36,293 nt of DNA, from positions 1 through 36,293 of the forward strand of contig JANQKT010000108.1 of the NCBI GenBank assembly GCA_028280965.1, written 5' to 3'. Source of the stretch: Phycisphaeraceae bacterium (GTDB lineage Bacteria; Planctomycetota; Phycisphaerae; Phycisphaerales; Phycisphaeraceae). The translations under genes and the position numbers were made by a program. The first letter of the stretch is position 1; each line of letters begins with the position of its first letter. The notes under the pieces are model-generated. The model saw only the letters and a list, made by a program, of their open reading frames with translations. It had not been told where the DNA came from and searched no databases. Of the stretch, positions 15,746-23,829 are shown piece by piece.

Positions 15746-17467
15746 TTGAACGAGGATGTACCCCAATCCGTTGAACCCCCGGGAGTGCCGGAGACTGCAG
15801 CCGCCACGGCTGTCGCGGCAGCGCGGACGCCGACGACCGACGAGACCGTGAAGGAGACGATCGAGTCCATCGTCATCGCGTTCATCCTCGCGTTCGTCTT
15901 CCGGGCGTTTATCGTCGAGCCGTTCATCATCCCCACCGGGTCGATGGCGCCGACGCTGCTGGGCGCGCACCTGCAGATGGACTGCCCGTCATGCGGCTAC
16001 CGCTTTGATCTTGGGATCGACCCCGGCGATGTGCCCGAGGGTAAGTCGCTGAGTTCAACCCGTGGCGGCGACTGCCCGATGTGCAACTACGAGGTCCCGG
16101 CCAGTGCGGGCACCAAGGTCCGCTCGGGCGACCGCATCCTGGTTGACAAGTTCACCTACCATTTCACCGACCCGTCGCGCTGGGACGTGGTCGTCTTCAA
16201 GGCCCCGCAGGACGAGCCGCTGGGCGGTGCGCCCGCGCCGCGGACCAACTTCATCAAACGCCTTGTCGGCCTGCCCGGTGAACGCATCTGCCTGCTGGAC
16301 GGCAACGTGTTTGTCGCGCCCGCCGGGACCGACGACTTCGTGATCGCGCGCAAGACCGACCCCGCGACCAACCGCCACTGGCAGGACATCCAGCGCGCCG
16401 TCTGGCAGCCGATCTACCACAGCCAGTACGTGCCGATCGAGGACGGCCGAGCCACCGGGCCGGGGCGGGACAGCAGGCACGCCTGGCGCGTGCCGTGGGT
16501 CGCCGAGTCCGGCGATTGGGACCTGGGCACGGCCCGCAGCCCCAGCCGCGTCTACCGGTTCGCCGGCGGCGCAGGCGCGATCCGGTTCCAGATGGACGGG
16601 CCCTACGGTTCGACGCAGTACGACGACCCGCGCACAACCCACCCCTACAACCAGGGCTCCAACTCGCTGCGCGACCGCCACCCCATCGAGGACATCCGTC
16701 TCGCCTGCGCGTTTCTACCGCAGGCCGATGAGGCCTCAATCAGCCTCTCCACGACCGCCCGCCTGGACCGCCCGGATCTGGGTATTGAAACGCTGGCGGC
16801 CAGTGTGTCAGCCAATGGCGGTGTGCGGCTCACCGCGACGCCGGCTGAGGGCAAGCCGCGCACGCTGGCGGAAGCGGAGACAAACACCACGCTCAAGCCG
16901 GGCGTGACGACGCAGATCGAGCTCTGGCTGGTGGACGATGAGGTCAGCGTCTGGATCGAAGGCGAGCGTGTGCTGGTTCAACGCTTCGACCTGGCCTGGG
17001 AGCAGATCGCCCAGCGTCCGCGGCAGAGCGCGTTGCCCGAGGTGCGGATCGAGGTGGCCAGTGAGGCCCCGGCGGAGCTGCGCCGGGTCGAACTGGACCG
17101 GGACCTCTACTATTTCCCGGACCGCTACCCCTCTGCAGGATTCGCACGTGCAGAGGCAAAACGCATAAACGGCGGGATCGATGTCGGCCCAAACCCGTTA
17201 GACCTGCGCACCAACTCGACTGGACATGACGGCGAGTTATTCGTCCTCGGCGACAACCAGCCGGCGAGCAAAGACGGCCGGGGCTGGACCGATGTCGATG
17301 GCTGGGTCCAGCTGAGGTACTTCGGCGGCGACTTCCGCCCCGGCGTGGTCCCGCGCAGCCTGCTGGTCGGTCGAGCGTTCCTGGTCTACTACCCCGCCCC
17401 GCACGGCTCGTCCCCGCAGGCCAAGGGTATCTTCCCGGATTTCGGGCGGCTGCGATTCATCCACTGA
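15746..17467 (+). CDS. lepB: Signal peptidase I with large insertions
   Basis: A 573-residue protein, more than twice the size of a minimal signal peptidase I. After a polar N-terminus and one membrane segment (about 40-58), box B PTGSMAPTL carries the catalytic Ser66. Box D, IKRLVGLPGE, carries the Lys171 general base. Box E, GDNQPASKDGRGW, lies near residue 502. Between boxes B and D is an inserted zinc-ribbon motif (Cys80, 83, 110, 113). Between D and E is about 320 residues, whose central part (RFAGGAGAIRFQMDG, ETNTTLKPGVTTQIELWLVDDEVSVWIEGERV) looks like an all-beta, concanavalin-like sandwich. The start is a TTG; an in-frame stop at 15728 limits it upstream. A TAGAAT sequence at 15728-15733 may be its -10 box. 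Confidence 0.93.
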   Translation: MNEDVPQSVEPPGVPETAAATAVAAARTPTTDETVKETIESIVIAFILAFVFRAFIVEPFIIPTGSMAPTLLGAHLQMDCPSCGYRFDLGIDPGDVPEGKSLSSTRGGDCPMCNYEVPASAGTKVRSGDRILVDKFTYHFTDPSRWDVVVFKAPQDEPLGGAPAPRTNFIKRLVGLPGERICLLDGNVFVAPAGTDDFVIARKTDPATNRHWQDIQRAVWQPIYHSQYVPIEDGRATGPGRDSRHAWRVPWVAESGDWDLGTARSPSRVYRFAGGAGAIRFQMDGPYGSTQYDDPRTTHPYNQGSNSLRDRHPIEDIRLACAFLPQADEASISLSTTARLDRPDLGIETLAASVSANGGVRLTATPAEGKPRTLAEAETNTTLKPGVTTQIELWLVDDEVSVWIEGERVLVQRFDLAWEQIAQRPRQSALPEVRIEVASEAPAELRRVELDRDLYYFPDRYPSAGFARAEAKRINGGIDVGPNPLDLRTNSTGHDGELFVLGDNQPASKDGRGWTDVDGWVQLRYFGGDFRPGVVPRSLLVGRAFLVYYPAPHGSSPQAKGIFPDFGRLRFIH

Positions 17468-17867
17468 TCGGTGAGACGTGTGTTTACAGCGCCCCCTCCT
17501 GCAATGCTTCGCTTTTAGTGATTGATCCTGTTTTTGGACGCGGCTTTTCGTGCTTGATCCACATTCATTTTGAGTTAAGGTTCTGCCGCGGAGACAGTTA
17601 AGCGAAGAATCCTGAGCACATTGTCGAGCAGGCCCGAATCCGTAGATATATTTTTAAGCCATTAAATATCAATATATAACGGCGTGCGAGGCTGCCAGAG
17701 ACCTACCGTCATTGGTTGCTCAATGTCTTTTTCGTGCCACCTCCATGCTGGTAGAAACCGTTGATTTCCACAATTTCTAAAGGAACGAATCGCTCCTACC
17801 TTGGGCCTGAGGTGTTTTTCACGGCTGCTGGCCCGCAATCACTCTTGCAGACACTATCATGCCGCCC
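17468..17867. other. AT-rich intergenic region without recognisable genes
   Basis: About 400 bases between lepB and ilvN without a credible reading frame, tRNA or hairpin terminator. It is much richer in A and T than its surroundings, most strongly at 17641-17680, where runs such as ATATATTTTTAAG and AATATATAAC occur. It may hold an unrecognised small RNA, a promoter with upstream elements, or a remnant of inserted DNA. Confidence 0.5.
17855..17860 (+). promoter_or_regulatory. TANNNT -10 box of ilvN, leaderless-type
   Basis: TATCAT ends seven bases before the ATG at 17868. It overlaps the alternative ATG at 17859, so the two cannot both be used as drawn. Confidence 0.4.
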
Positions 17868-18485
17868 ATGCAAGCCCCATCCACGCAGATTATGCGGCAC
17901 GTCATCGCCGCCCTGGTCACCAACGAGCCGGGCGTCCTCGCCCAGGTCGCAGGGATGTTCGCCGCCCGCGGGTTCAACATCGATTCGCTGGTCGTCGGCC
18001 GTACCGAGAACCCCGAACTGTCTCGCATGACCATCGTCGTCATCGGCGACGCCGCGGTGCTCGAGCAGGTCCGCAAGCAGCTCCAGAAGCTCGTGCCCGT
18101 CGTCAAGGTCGTCGACTACCAGGACGTGCCGTTTGTCGAGCGCGATCTGGTCATCGTGCAGATCAACACCCGCGACGGCGACAACCCCACGGCGTACCGG
18201 GCAGAGGTCATGCAGGTCGCCCAGATCTTCCGCGCCAACATCATCGACCTCTCGTCGGACCGGATGATGCTCGAGCTCGGCGGGGCCGAGGAAAAACTCG
18301 AAGCCTTCGTCGAGCAGGTCAAGCCCTTCGGCCTGATCGAGCTGGCCCGCACCGGCGTCATCGCGATGCCACGCGGCAACTCCGGCGACGCGTCGCGGCG
18401 CGTCGCCAAGAGCGGGCTGGTCCGCATCACCGACATGCCCAGCGACGACGACGCGATCGACCCCGGCGACCTCCCGCCGGGCTGA
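17868..18485 (+). CDS. ilvN: Acetolactate synthase small (regulatory) subunit
   Basis: A 205-residue regulatory subunit of acetolactate synthase, the first enzyme of branched-chain amino acid synthesis. The N-terminal ACT domain (RHVIAALVTNEPGVLAQVAGMFAARGFNIDSLVVGRTE) binds the feedback effector, usually valine, and the C-terminal domain includes YRAEVMQVAQIFRANIIDLSSD. The last 30 residues are an extra acidic tail. Two ATGs are possible, 17859 and 17868; I choose the second because a TATCAT box lies seven bases before it, matching other genes here. The catalytic subunit gene ilvB and ilvC are not adjacent. A sensor kinase gene follows after 23 bases. Confidence 0.95.
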   Translation: MQAPSTQIMRHVIAALVTNEPGVLAQVAGMFAARGFNIDSLVVGRTENPELSRMTIVVIGDAAVLEQVRKQLQKLVPVVKVVDYQDVPFVERDLVIVQINTRDGDNPTAYRAEVMQVAQIFRANIIDLSSDRMMLELGGAEEKLEAFVEQVKPFGLIELARTGVIAMPRGNSGDASRRVAKSGLVRITDMPSDDDAIDPGDLPPG

Positions 18486-18496
18486 GCGTTTCTCCA

Positions 18497-18502
18497 TAAA
18501 CT
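18497..18502 (+). promoter_or_regulatory. TANNNT -10 box of the sensor kinase gene, leaderless-type
   Basis: TAAACT ends six bases before the ATG at 18509, inside the 23-base gap after ilvN. The gene may thus be transcribed alone as well as with ilvN. Confidence 0.35.
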
Positions 18503-18508
18503 ACATCC

Positions 18509-20110
18509 ATGCCCAAGCGCATCCGCATCAGCCTGGCCAACAAGTGCCAACTGCTGTTCGGCATCGGCGTCGTGCTGATCGTCGCCGCGGCGCTGGTCGT
18601 CGTGTCGATGCGTATGAACCACCTGGCCGAGCAGGGCCCGCGCCAACGCGCGCGCGACCTCGCGGGCCTGTGGGTCAACGGCCGGATCGAGCTGGCCGAG
18701 CAACTGCCCGGCGATGACGCCGCGCGCGGCAACCCGGAGGTGGATCCCGGCCTCCGCGTCGCGGTGATCGGGATCAACGAGGCGACCGAGTCGGCACAGG
18801 AAGACGCGTTCCTTGCCGCGGCGCTCGAACGCTTCGCCAGCGCCGAAGATGTCCGTGAGCACTTCGCGCCCGGCCCGATCCGCGACGGCAACCGCACCTA
18901 CCGCTACGCCCGCGCCGTCCGCCTCAGCGAGATGGGCGAGCGCGACCCGGTGACTCAGACCACCGATCAGCCCAACGAAGACCCGATCGAGAAGCTGGTG
19001 CTCGTCCGCCTGGTTGATGAGGAGGCGAGCAAGCAGCGGACCCTGAACTGGCTGTACCTGATCGCCGCGGGCCTGACCGCGGGCCTGTTCGCGATCGCCG
19101 CGTTCTGGTACATCACCACCCGCCTGGTCCTCTCGCCGGTCCGTGTCCTGCGCGGTTACGCCGAAAAAGTCTCCGAGGGCGACCTGAACATCCGCAGCGA
19201 CATCAACACCGGCGACGAGTTTGAGCAGCTCTCGGATATGTTCAATGCCATGCTCGATAACGTCCGTTCGACGCAGGACCGTCTGACTTCGGCGAACAAG
19301 TCCCTTGACCTCAAGCTCGGCGAGTTGGCCGAGTCCAACGTCGCGCTCTATGAGGCCGACCAGATCAAGGGCGAGTTCCTGGCCAACGTCTCGCACGAGC
19401 TTCGCACCCCGCTGAACTCGATCATCGGGTTCGCTGAGGTCTTGCAGGAAACGCTGGCCGATGTCGAATACCCCCAGGCGGACAAGCAGAAACGCTACAC
19501 CGCGAACATCATCCTCTCCAGCCGCCGGTTGCTGGAGCTGATCACCGACCTCTTGGACCTCGCAAAGATCGAGGCCGGGCGCGCCGAGCTCCGGCTCGCA
19601 ACCGTCTCGATCCAGGACACGGCCGAGGGATTGGCCAACCTGATCCGCCCGCAGGCGGAGAATCGTGGCGTCGAGCTGAAGCTGAAGGTCCAGCCCAACC
19701 TGCCGCCTGCCGAGACAGACGCGGGCAAGCTCCAGCAGATCATCTTCAACTTCCTGTCCAACGCGATCAAGTTCAGCCCGCCGGAAGGCGTCGTGACGTT
19801 GGCTGCCGAGCTGGGCGAATCAGCGGGCAAGCAGGGTGTGACCCGGCTGCACATCGCCGTGACAGACCAGGGGCCGGGCATCGCGCCCGAGGACCAGGCC
19901 AAGGTCTTCGAGAAGTTCTCACAGCTCGAGGCCTCGGAAACAAAATCGCACGGCGGGACAGGACTGGGCCTGACCATCAGCCGTGAGCTCGCGCAACTGC
20001 TTGGCGGCGAGATCGAGCTGGACAGCGCAGTTGGTCAAGGTGCGACGTTCACGCTTGTGATCCCGCTGATCTATCAGCCGCCGTCGGCGCCTTTGATGCC
20101 TGAGGTGTGA
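18509..20110 (+). CDS. Membrane sensor histidine kinase
   Basis: A 533-residue two-component sensor. Two membrane segments (about 13-35 and 180-202) enclose an extracytoplasmic domain of about 140 residues with no fold I recognise. A HAMP domain follows (about 203-255, RLVLSPVRVLRGYAEKVSEGDLNIR), then a short coiled coil, then the dimerisation domain with the phospho-acceptor His296 in FLANVSHELRTPLNSIIGF. The ATPase domain has the N box NFLSNAIKFSP, G1 TDQGPGIAPED and G2 GGTGLGLTISREL. No response regulator gene is adjacent; the next gene is on the other strand only eight bases away. It lies directly after ilvN, but no functional link is known. Confidence 0.95.
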   Translation: MPKRIRISLANKCQLLFGIGVVLIVAAALVVVSMRMNHLAEQGPRQRARDLAGLWVNGRIELAEQLPGDDAARGNPEVDPGLRVAVIGINEATESAQEDAFLAAALERFASAEDVREHFAPGPIRDGNRTYRYARAVRLSEMGERDPVTQTTDQPNEDPIEKLVLVRLVDEEASKQRTLNWLYLIAAGLTAGLFAIAAFWYITTRLVLSPVRVLRGYAEKVSEGDLNIRSDINTGDEFEQLSDMFNAMLDNVRSTQDRLTSANKSLDLKLGELAESNVALYEADQIKGEFLANVSHELRTPLNSIIGFAEVLQETLADVEYPQADKQKRYTANIILSSRRLLELITDLLDLAKIEAGRAELRLATVSIQDTAEGLANLIRPQAENRGVELKLKVQPNLPPAETDAGKLQQIIFNFLSNAIKFSPPEGVVTLAAELGESAGKQGVTRLHIAVTDQGPGIAPEDQAKVFEKFSQLEASETKSHGGTGLGLTISRELAQLLGGEIELDSAVGQGATFTLVIPLIYQPPSAPLMPEV

Positions 20111-20118
20111 CGCGTCTG

Positions 20119-21180
20119 CTACGGGATCCCACGCACGATCGGCGGGCCGACCACGCGTGTGACCCACACCGGCAGCTTCTGCCAGCGCTCGATCCGCCTG
20201 CGGTTGCGCGGGTGATCGGGGCGGGCCGCATCGAGTTCACCCTTACGCAGGTGCACCTGCCACGGCGTGTCGTGTGGCTCTGCACCCCACTGCTTCTTGA
20301 AACGGTAGGGGCCCGAGCCTTCGCTGGATCGGCCAAAATCGAAGCCCGATGCGCCGCGCGCGATCGCGCGCTCCAGCAGCTGGTGATACATCCACATGTT
20401 GGCGCAGACATCGTTGTAGCTACGCAGGCAACTCGCGGACGGAACCTGCGTTGTGTGCTTGCCGCCTACTCGGTCGTGGACGAGCACCGCACCGGCGATC
20501 GGGATGTCTTCGAGCGTCACCAGTGCAATCTCGCAGCGTGTGCCGAGGTGATGCAGCATCGCCGCAAACAGCTTGCGCGGGAAGACCGGCGTGCCGAGGT
20601 CGCGCATGTTTGTTGCGAAGACGCCGTAGAAGCCGCCGAGCAGTTCCACCCCGCCGAGACGGATTGCCAGGCCGGCCTGCTCGCCCTTTCGGACCTGATT
20701 TCGGACCTTGGCCTTCAGCGATGCCCAGAGCGTGTCGGTGTTGCCCGGCAGGTCGAGCACCATCCGCACCTTGTCCAGCCGTGAATGGGTGAAGTGTTCT
20801 GATTCAAATACCCGGCCGTGATGCCGCAGTTCGAGATAGCGGGCATCGGCTTCGCCGGCGAGGCGGATCGCGTGCTCGATCAGCGCTTCACCGGTCGCTG
20901 CGTCCTTGGCCAGTAGCCCGGCGCGGTTGACGTAGGGCAGGCTGACCACGTGCCGGCCGAACAGCGGGCTGCGGGTGACCGCGAGCGGCAGCGCGCCGAC
21001 CAGTTCCCCGCCCCGCCTTGCCAGCAAGATCGAGGTGTCGTGCTTCAGCCCGTCGCGCAGGACATCGAGCCAGGCCGGGTCATGCTCACCGCAGGCTTGT
21101 TCGGCGCAAGGTTCGGCACGCATGAGCTCGCGGATCGCTTCACACTGATGCTTGTCGGGTTGGCGGACGTGCTTGATCAC
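20119..21180 (-). CDS. FemAB-type protein of the XrtA/PEP-CTERM kind
   Basis: A 353-residue protein of the FemAB/GNAT-like superfamily. It matches the subgroup found with exosortase (XrtA/PEP-CTERM) polysaccharide loci, with LWASLKAKVRNQVRKGEQAGL near residue 132, VFATNMRDLGTPVFPRKLF, and the C-terminal block YNDVCANMWMYHQLLERA to FDFGRSSEGSGPYRFKKQWGA. Such proteins are thought to attach acyl or aminoacyl groups in exopolysaccharide or envelope assembly. The ATG overlaps the stop of the upstream acyltransferase by four bases, indicating translational coupling. It is last in a three-gene minus-strand operon and ends eight bases from the convergent sensor kinase. No exosortase gene is in the window. 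Confidence 0.88.
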   Translation of the reverse strand: MIKHVRQPDKHQCEAIRELMRAEPCAEQACGEHDPAWLDVLRDGLKHDTSILLARRGGELVGALPLAVTRSPLFGRHVVSLPYVNRAGLLAKDAATGEALIEHAIRLAGEADARYLELRHHGRVFESEHFTHSRLDKVRMVLDLPGNTDTLWASLKAKVRNQVRKGEQAGLAIRLGGVELLGGFYGVFATNMRDLGTPVFPRKLFAAMLHHLGTRCEIALVTLEDIPIAGAVLVHDRVGGKHTTQVPSASCLRSYNDVCANMWMYHQLLERAIARGASGFDFGRSSEGSGPYRFKKQWGAEPHDTPWQVHLRKGELDAARPDHPRNRRRIERWQKLPVWVTRVVGPPIVRGIP

Positions 21181-21761
21181 GCGGCCCGCCTTGACGTTTG
21201 TTGGTACTCGATCGCCCTGGCCGGCACGCCGACCACCGCTATCCCCGCCGGGACCGGCTTGGTGACGACCGCGCCCGCGCCGACGATCGCTCCGTCGCCG
21301 ACGTCGGCCATGACGACCGCGTTCGCGCCGATCCAGGCCTCACGCCCGATGCGGATCGGCTGGTGGGTGACCTGCGCCCGGGCAATACCCTCGCGCGACG
21401 AGCCGTGGTGGTGCGCGCCCGACAGCAGCTGGGCCCCATCGGCGATGCGCGTGTCCTCGCCGATCTCGACCCAGCCGACCGTGCAGAAGCGGCCGAGGTA
21501 GACGCGGTCGCCGATCTTTGCGTTGGGTTTACTCAGCAGCGTCTGGTAACCGAAGTGCACATCACGCCCGACGTGAGCCAGTGCCCGGCGATAGAACGCG
21601 CGGCGGGTGACAAGCCCGAGCAGACCAGGGCGTTTACAGGCGTGTTCACTGACTGCGCTTAGTGCCCGCTGGTCACCCAAAAGGCGACGCAGCAAAAGAA
21701 ACCGCAGCAGCAACGGTATCGCCAAGACCGATCCGAGCACGTAGGCGAGGGGTTTGAGCAT
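21177..21761 (-). CDS. Hexapeptide-repeat acyltransferase, WcaF-like
   Basis: A 194-residue left-handed beta-helix transferase. The N-terminus has a hydrophobic stretch (about residues 7-26). The imperfect hexapeptide repeats run from VHFGYQTLLSKPNAKIGD through RVYLGRFCTVGWVEIGEDTRIADGAQLLSGAHHH to IGREAWIGANAVVMADVGDGAIVGAGAVVTKPVPAGIAVVGVPARAI. The end is typical of the family; the His residues in GAHHH are likely catalytic. Such enzymes O-acetylate sugars of exported polysaccharides. A GTG one codon upstream (21764) is an alternative start. It overlaps the FemAB gene downstream and lies 92 bases after the glycosyltransferase gene, forming an envelope-polysaccharide operon. Confidence 0.92.
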   Translation of the reverse strand: MLKPLAYVLGSVLAIPLLLRFLLLRRLLGDQRALSAVSEHACKRPGLLGLVTRRAFYRRALAHVGRDVHFGYQTLLSKPNAKIGDRVYLGRFCTVGWVEIGEDTRIADGAQLLSGAHHHGSSREGIARAQVTHQPIRIGREAWIGANAVVMADVGDGAIVGAGAVVTKPVPAGIAVVGVPARAIEYQQTSRRAA

Positions 21762-21853
21762 CACCCTGCTTATCGGCAGAGCGCGACAACTTAAGCAATC
21801 GGAACATCGATCACCCGCTTTATCCGGAACTTGGAATCTCCACCCGGGCGTGA

Positions 21854-23023
21854 TTACCCCGCGCTGATGATCTCCGCCAGTTGGGCCGCCTTGTTCGTCC
21901 AGGATTCGCCGGGCAGCCGTCGCTTGCGCGCTTCAAGCTGCTCGGGCAGGATGCCGGTCTCGGCCCGGCGTTTGACCAGGTCAACGAAGCCGCCGGCGCT
22001 GGTGGCCAGGTCGCAGCAGTCGGCCCATTCGCGCGTCGCGGGCAGGTCGCGGACGACGACCGGCTTCATGGTCGCCAGGTATTCCTTGAGCTTTAGCGGC
22101 TGCATGGCGCGCGTGACGGGCGCGTCGATGTAGGGCATGATGAGGACGTCAGATGCCGCGGCGTGCGCGGGCAGGTCTTTGTGCGGCAGCGGCCCGGTGA
22201 AGACCCCGCCGCTGATCATCAGGACACCGTCGAGCGGGGCGCTGTGCGGGCCGGCGAGCACGGCATGGCAGGCGCTCGCGGTCAGGGCGCTGACCCAACT
22301 GGTTTCAAGCCGGCTGTCCAGCAGGCCCCAGAACAGCGCGATCGGGCGGGATTCATCGGGCCAGTGATGCGTGATGGGCGAAGCCGGGTCGGGGGTTGTC
22401 CAATGCTCGAGCGAGACGCCGTGATCGATCAGTCGGGCATCGGCGCCGAGTGTGCCGAGCCGGTCGATCAGGACGGAGCTGACCGCCGCCACCGCGTCCA
22501 CCTTGTTCAGCAGTTCGCGTTCCATGGCGTCCATCACGGCGTGGTCGGCACCCGGCCAGGCTGAATAGTCATCGACGCAGTAGTAGACCCAGCGATCGAT
22601 GCCGGGCATATCAGGCAGGTCCGCGGTGGTCGGCAGGGTTGTGATGGCTATGTGCCGATAGCCGGGCTGTAGGCCACGCTCGACCGCGTCGCGGACCTGC
22701 CGCGCGTTCAGCCGCCGCTGCCAGCCGGTGCGGTAGCCGGGGTACATCCTGGGTGCGATCACGCGTAGGCCTGGCGGGCACTCCTGTGGAGTATGCTGCC
22801 GGCGCGGCGCGACCCAGCGGGCCGAGATATCAAACGCCCGTTTGATGTCGTTCAGGCTCAGCCTCGGCCGACGCGTCCCCACCGTGTTCACCCACAGCGT
22901 CGGGTACTGCGGCAACAGCTCGCGGATCAGGTGCTGACTCGAGGACGGATGCCGGCCCCAGTCGTCGGCGAAGACGATCAACTGCGTCGGCACACGTGGC
23001 GGTGGGATGTCGATCTTCGACAT
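21854..23023 (-). CDS. Glycosyltransferase, GT-B fold
   Basis: A 389-residue protein with the two halves of a GT-B glycosyltransferase. The N-terminal part has IVFADDWGRHPSSSQHLIREL and YRHIAITTLPTTADL. The C-terminal part has VAAVSSVLIDRLGTLGADARLIDHGVSLEHW, then LFWGLLDSRLETSW, and PYIDAPVTRAMQPLKLKEYLATMKPVVVRDLPATREW, which resembles the sugar-nucleotide site of GT4-like enzymes. Donor and acceptor are unknown. The open frame continues to 23818 across the antisense of nuoB, but the domain begins at 23023, where a TAAACT box lies seven bases upstream. It leads the operon with an acyltransferase and a FemAB protein, so it likely builds a cell-surface polysaccharide. Confidence 0.88.
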   Translation of the reverse strand: MSKIDIPPPRVPTQLIVFADDWGRHPSSSQHLIRELLPQYPTLWVNTVGTRRPRLSLNDIKRAFDISARWVAPRRQHTPQECPPGLRVIAPRMYPGYRTGWQRRLNARQVRDAVERGLQPGYRHIAITTLPTTADLPDMPGIDRWVYYCVDDYSAWPGADHAVMDAMERELLNKVDAVAAVSSVLIDRLGTLGADARLIDHGVSLEHWTTPDPASPITHHWPDESRPIALFWGLLDSRLETSWVSALTASACHAVLAGPHSAPLDGVLMISGGVFTGPLPHKDLPAHAAASDVLIMPYIDAPVTRAMQPLKLKEYLATMKPVVVRDLPATREWADCCDLATSAGGFVDLVKRRAETGILPEQLEARKRRLPGESWTNKAAQLAEIISAG

Positions 23024-23030
23024 GACCACA

Positions 23031-23036
23031 AGTTTA
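23031..23036 (-). promoter_or_regulatory. TANNNT -10 box of the glycosyltransferase gene, leaderless-type
   Basis: On the minus strand TAAACT ends seven bases before the ATG at 23023. No Shine-Dalgarno sequence is present. Confidence 0.4.
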
Positions 23037-23061
23037 ACGGGCGGGCTTACCCGACTGACGC

Positions 23062-23067
23062 TACTAT
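23062..23067 (+). promoter_or_regulatory. Candidate -10 box of nuoB
   Basis: TACTAT lies 25 bases before the nuoB ATG; a start near 23074 would give a short leader carrying AGGAG. There is no good -35. Confidence 0.3.
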
Positions 23068-23092
23068 GCCGATAGACCGATAGGAGCCCGCC

Positions 23093-23662
23093 ATGGGAAT
23101 CGAAGCCGCACTGCCGACCGATGGCATCATGACCACCCAGCTGCAGAAGGTCATCAACTGGGCCCGGCGGTCGTCCGTCTGGCCCATGCCCTTCGCGACC
23201 GCGTGCTGCGGGATCGAGCTTATGGCTACCGCGTCGTCGCGCTACGACCTGGCCCGCTTCGGCGCCGAGGTGATGCGCTTCAGCCCGCGGCAGGCCGATC
23301 TGATGCTCGTCGCCGGGCGGGTCTCGACCAAGATGCTGCCCGTGCTCCAGCGGATCTACCAGCAGATGACCGAGCCGAAATGGGTCATCTCGATGGGCGC
23401 CTGCGCCTCGACCGGCGGGGTCTTCGACACCTACGCCGTCGTCCAGGGCATCGACCAGTTCATCCCCGTCGATGTCTACGTGCCCGGTTGCCCGCCACGC
23501 CCCGAGACGCTGATCGAGGGCGTGATGGCCATCCAGCGGATCATCGATGATGACAACATCCCCAAGGGGCCGGACGGCAAGCGATTGCCTTTGAATCTGG
23601 TCGTCGAACCGAATGCGTCGCCGCGTCCTCAACCGGTGCCGGTGAGCATCGGGCAGAGCTGA
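23093..23662 (+). CDS. nuoB: NADH-quinone oxidoreductase subunit B
   Basis: A 189-residue subunit of complex I that holds the last iron-sulfur cluster, N2, before quinone. The four ligand cysteines are visible: the tandem pair in [11 protein letters not shown], one in [10 protein letters not shown] and one in PGCPPRPE. The remaining family blocks ([48 protein letters not shown]) are intact. The C-terminal 30 residues are a proline-rich extension. AGGAG lies six bases before the ATG. It stands alone, without nuoA, nuoC or nuoD next to it. A palindromic repeat follows 23 bases after the stop. Confidence 0.97.
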   Translation: MGIEAALPTDGIMTTQLQKVINWARRSSVWPMPFATACCGIELMATASSRYDLARFGAEVMRFSPRQADLMLVAGRVSTKMLPVLQRIYQQMTEPKWVISMGACASTGGVFDTYAVVQGIDQFIPVDVYVPGCPPRPETLIEGVMAIQRIIDDDNIPKGPDGKRLPLNLVVEPNASPRPQPVPVSIGQS

Positions 23663-23685
23663 ATGCTTTGTAATCACACTGATTT

Positions 23686-23728
23686 CATGCCCACGGCGTG
23701 CCTGGTTTGAGGCGTGCCGTGGGATACC
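23686..23728. repeat. Dispersed 43-bp palindromic repeat B, copy 2
   Basis: Arms of 13 bases (23690-23702 and 23711-23723) pair fully in plus-strand RNA if two G-U pairs are allowed. It is the reverse complement of 2572-2614 with 36 of 43 bases identical. It lies just after nuoB in the 3' intergenic space. Confidence 0.75.
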
Positions 23729-23829
23729 GCGTTCAGTCAAGCAACCCATTACAAAAAAACAAAGCGCGATGAACTTTCCGCATGTTCGGTGCTCTGTAGC
23801 GTTGTCACAAACAACCACAGGAGCCCGCC

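Noticed and set aside
23024-23818. Upstream extension of the glycosyltransferase reading frame (654 codons in total)
   Set aside because: The extra part is the antisense of nuoB, has no domain, and the protein family begins at 23023.
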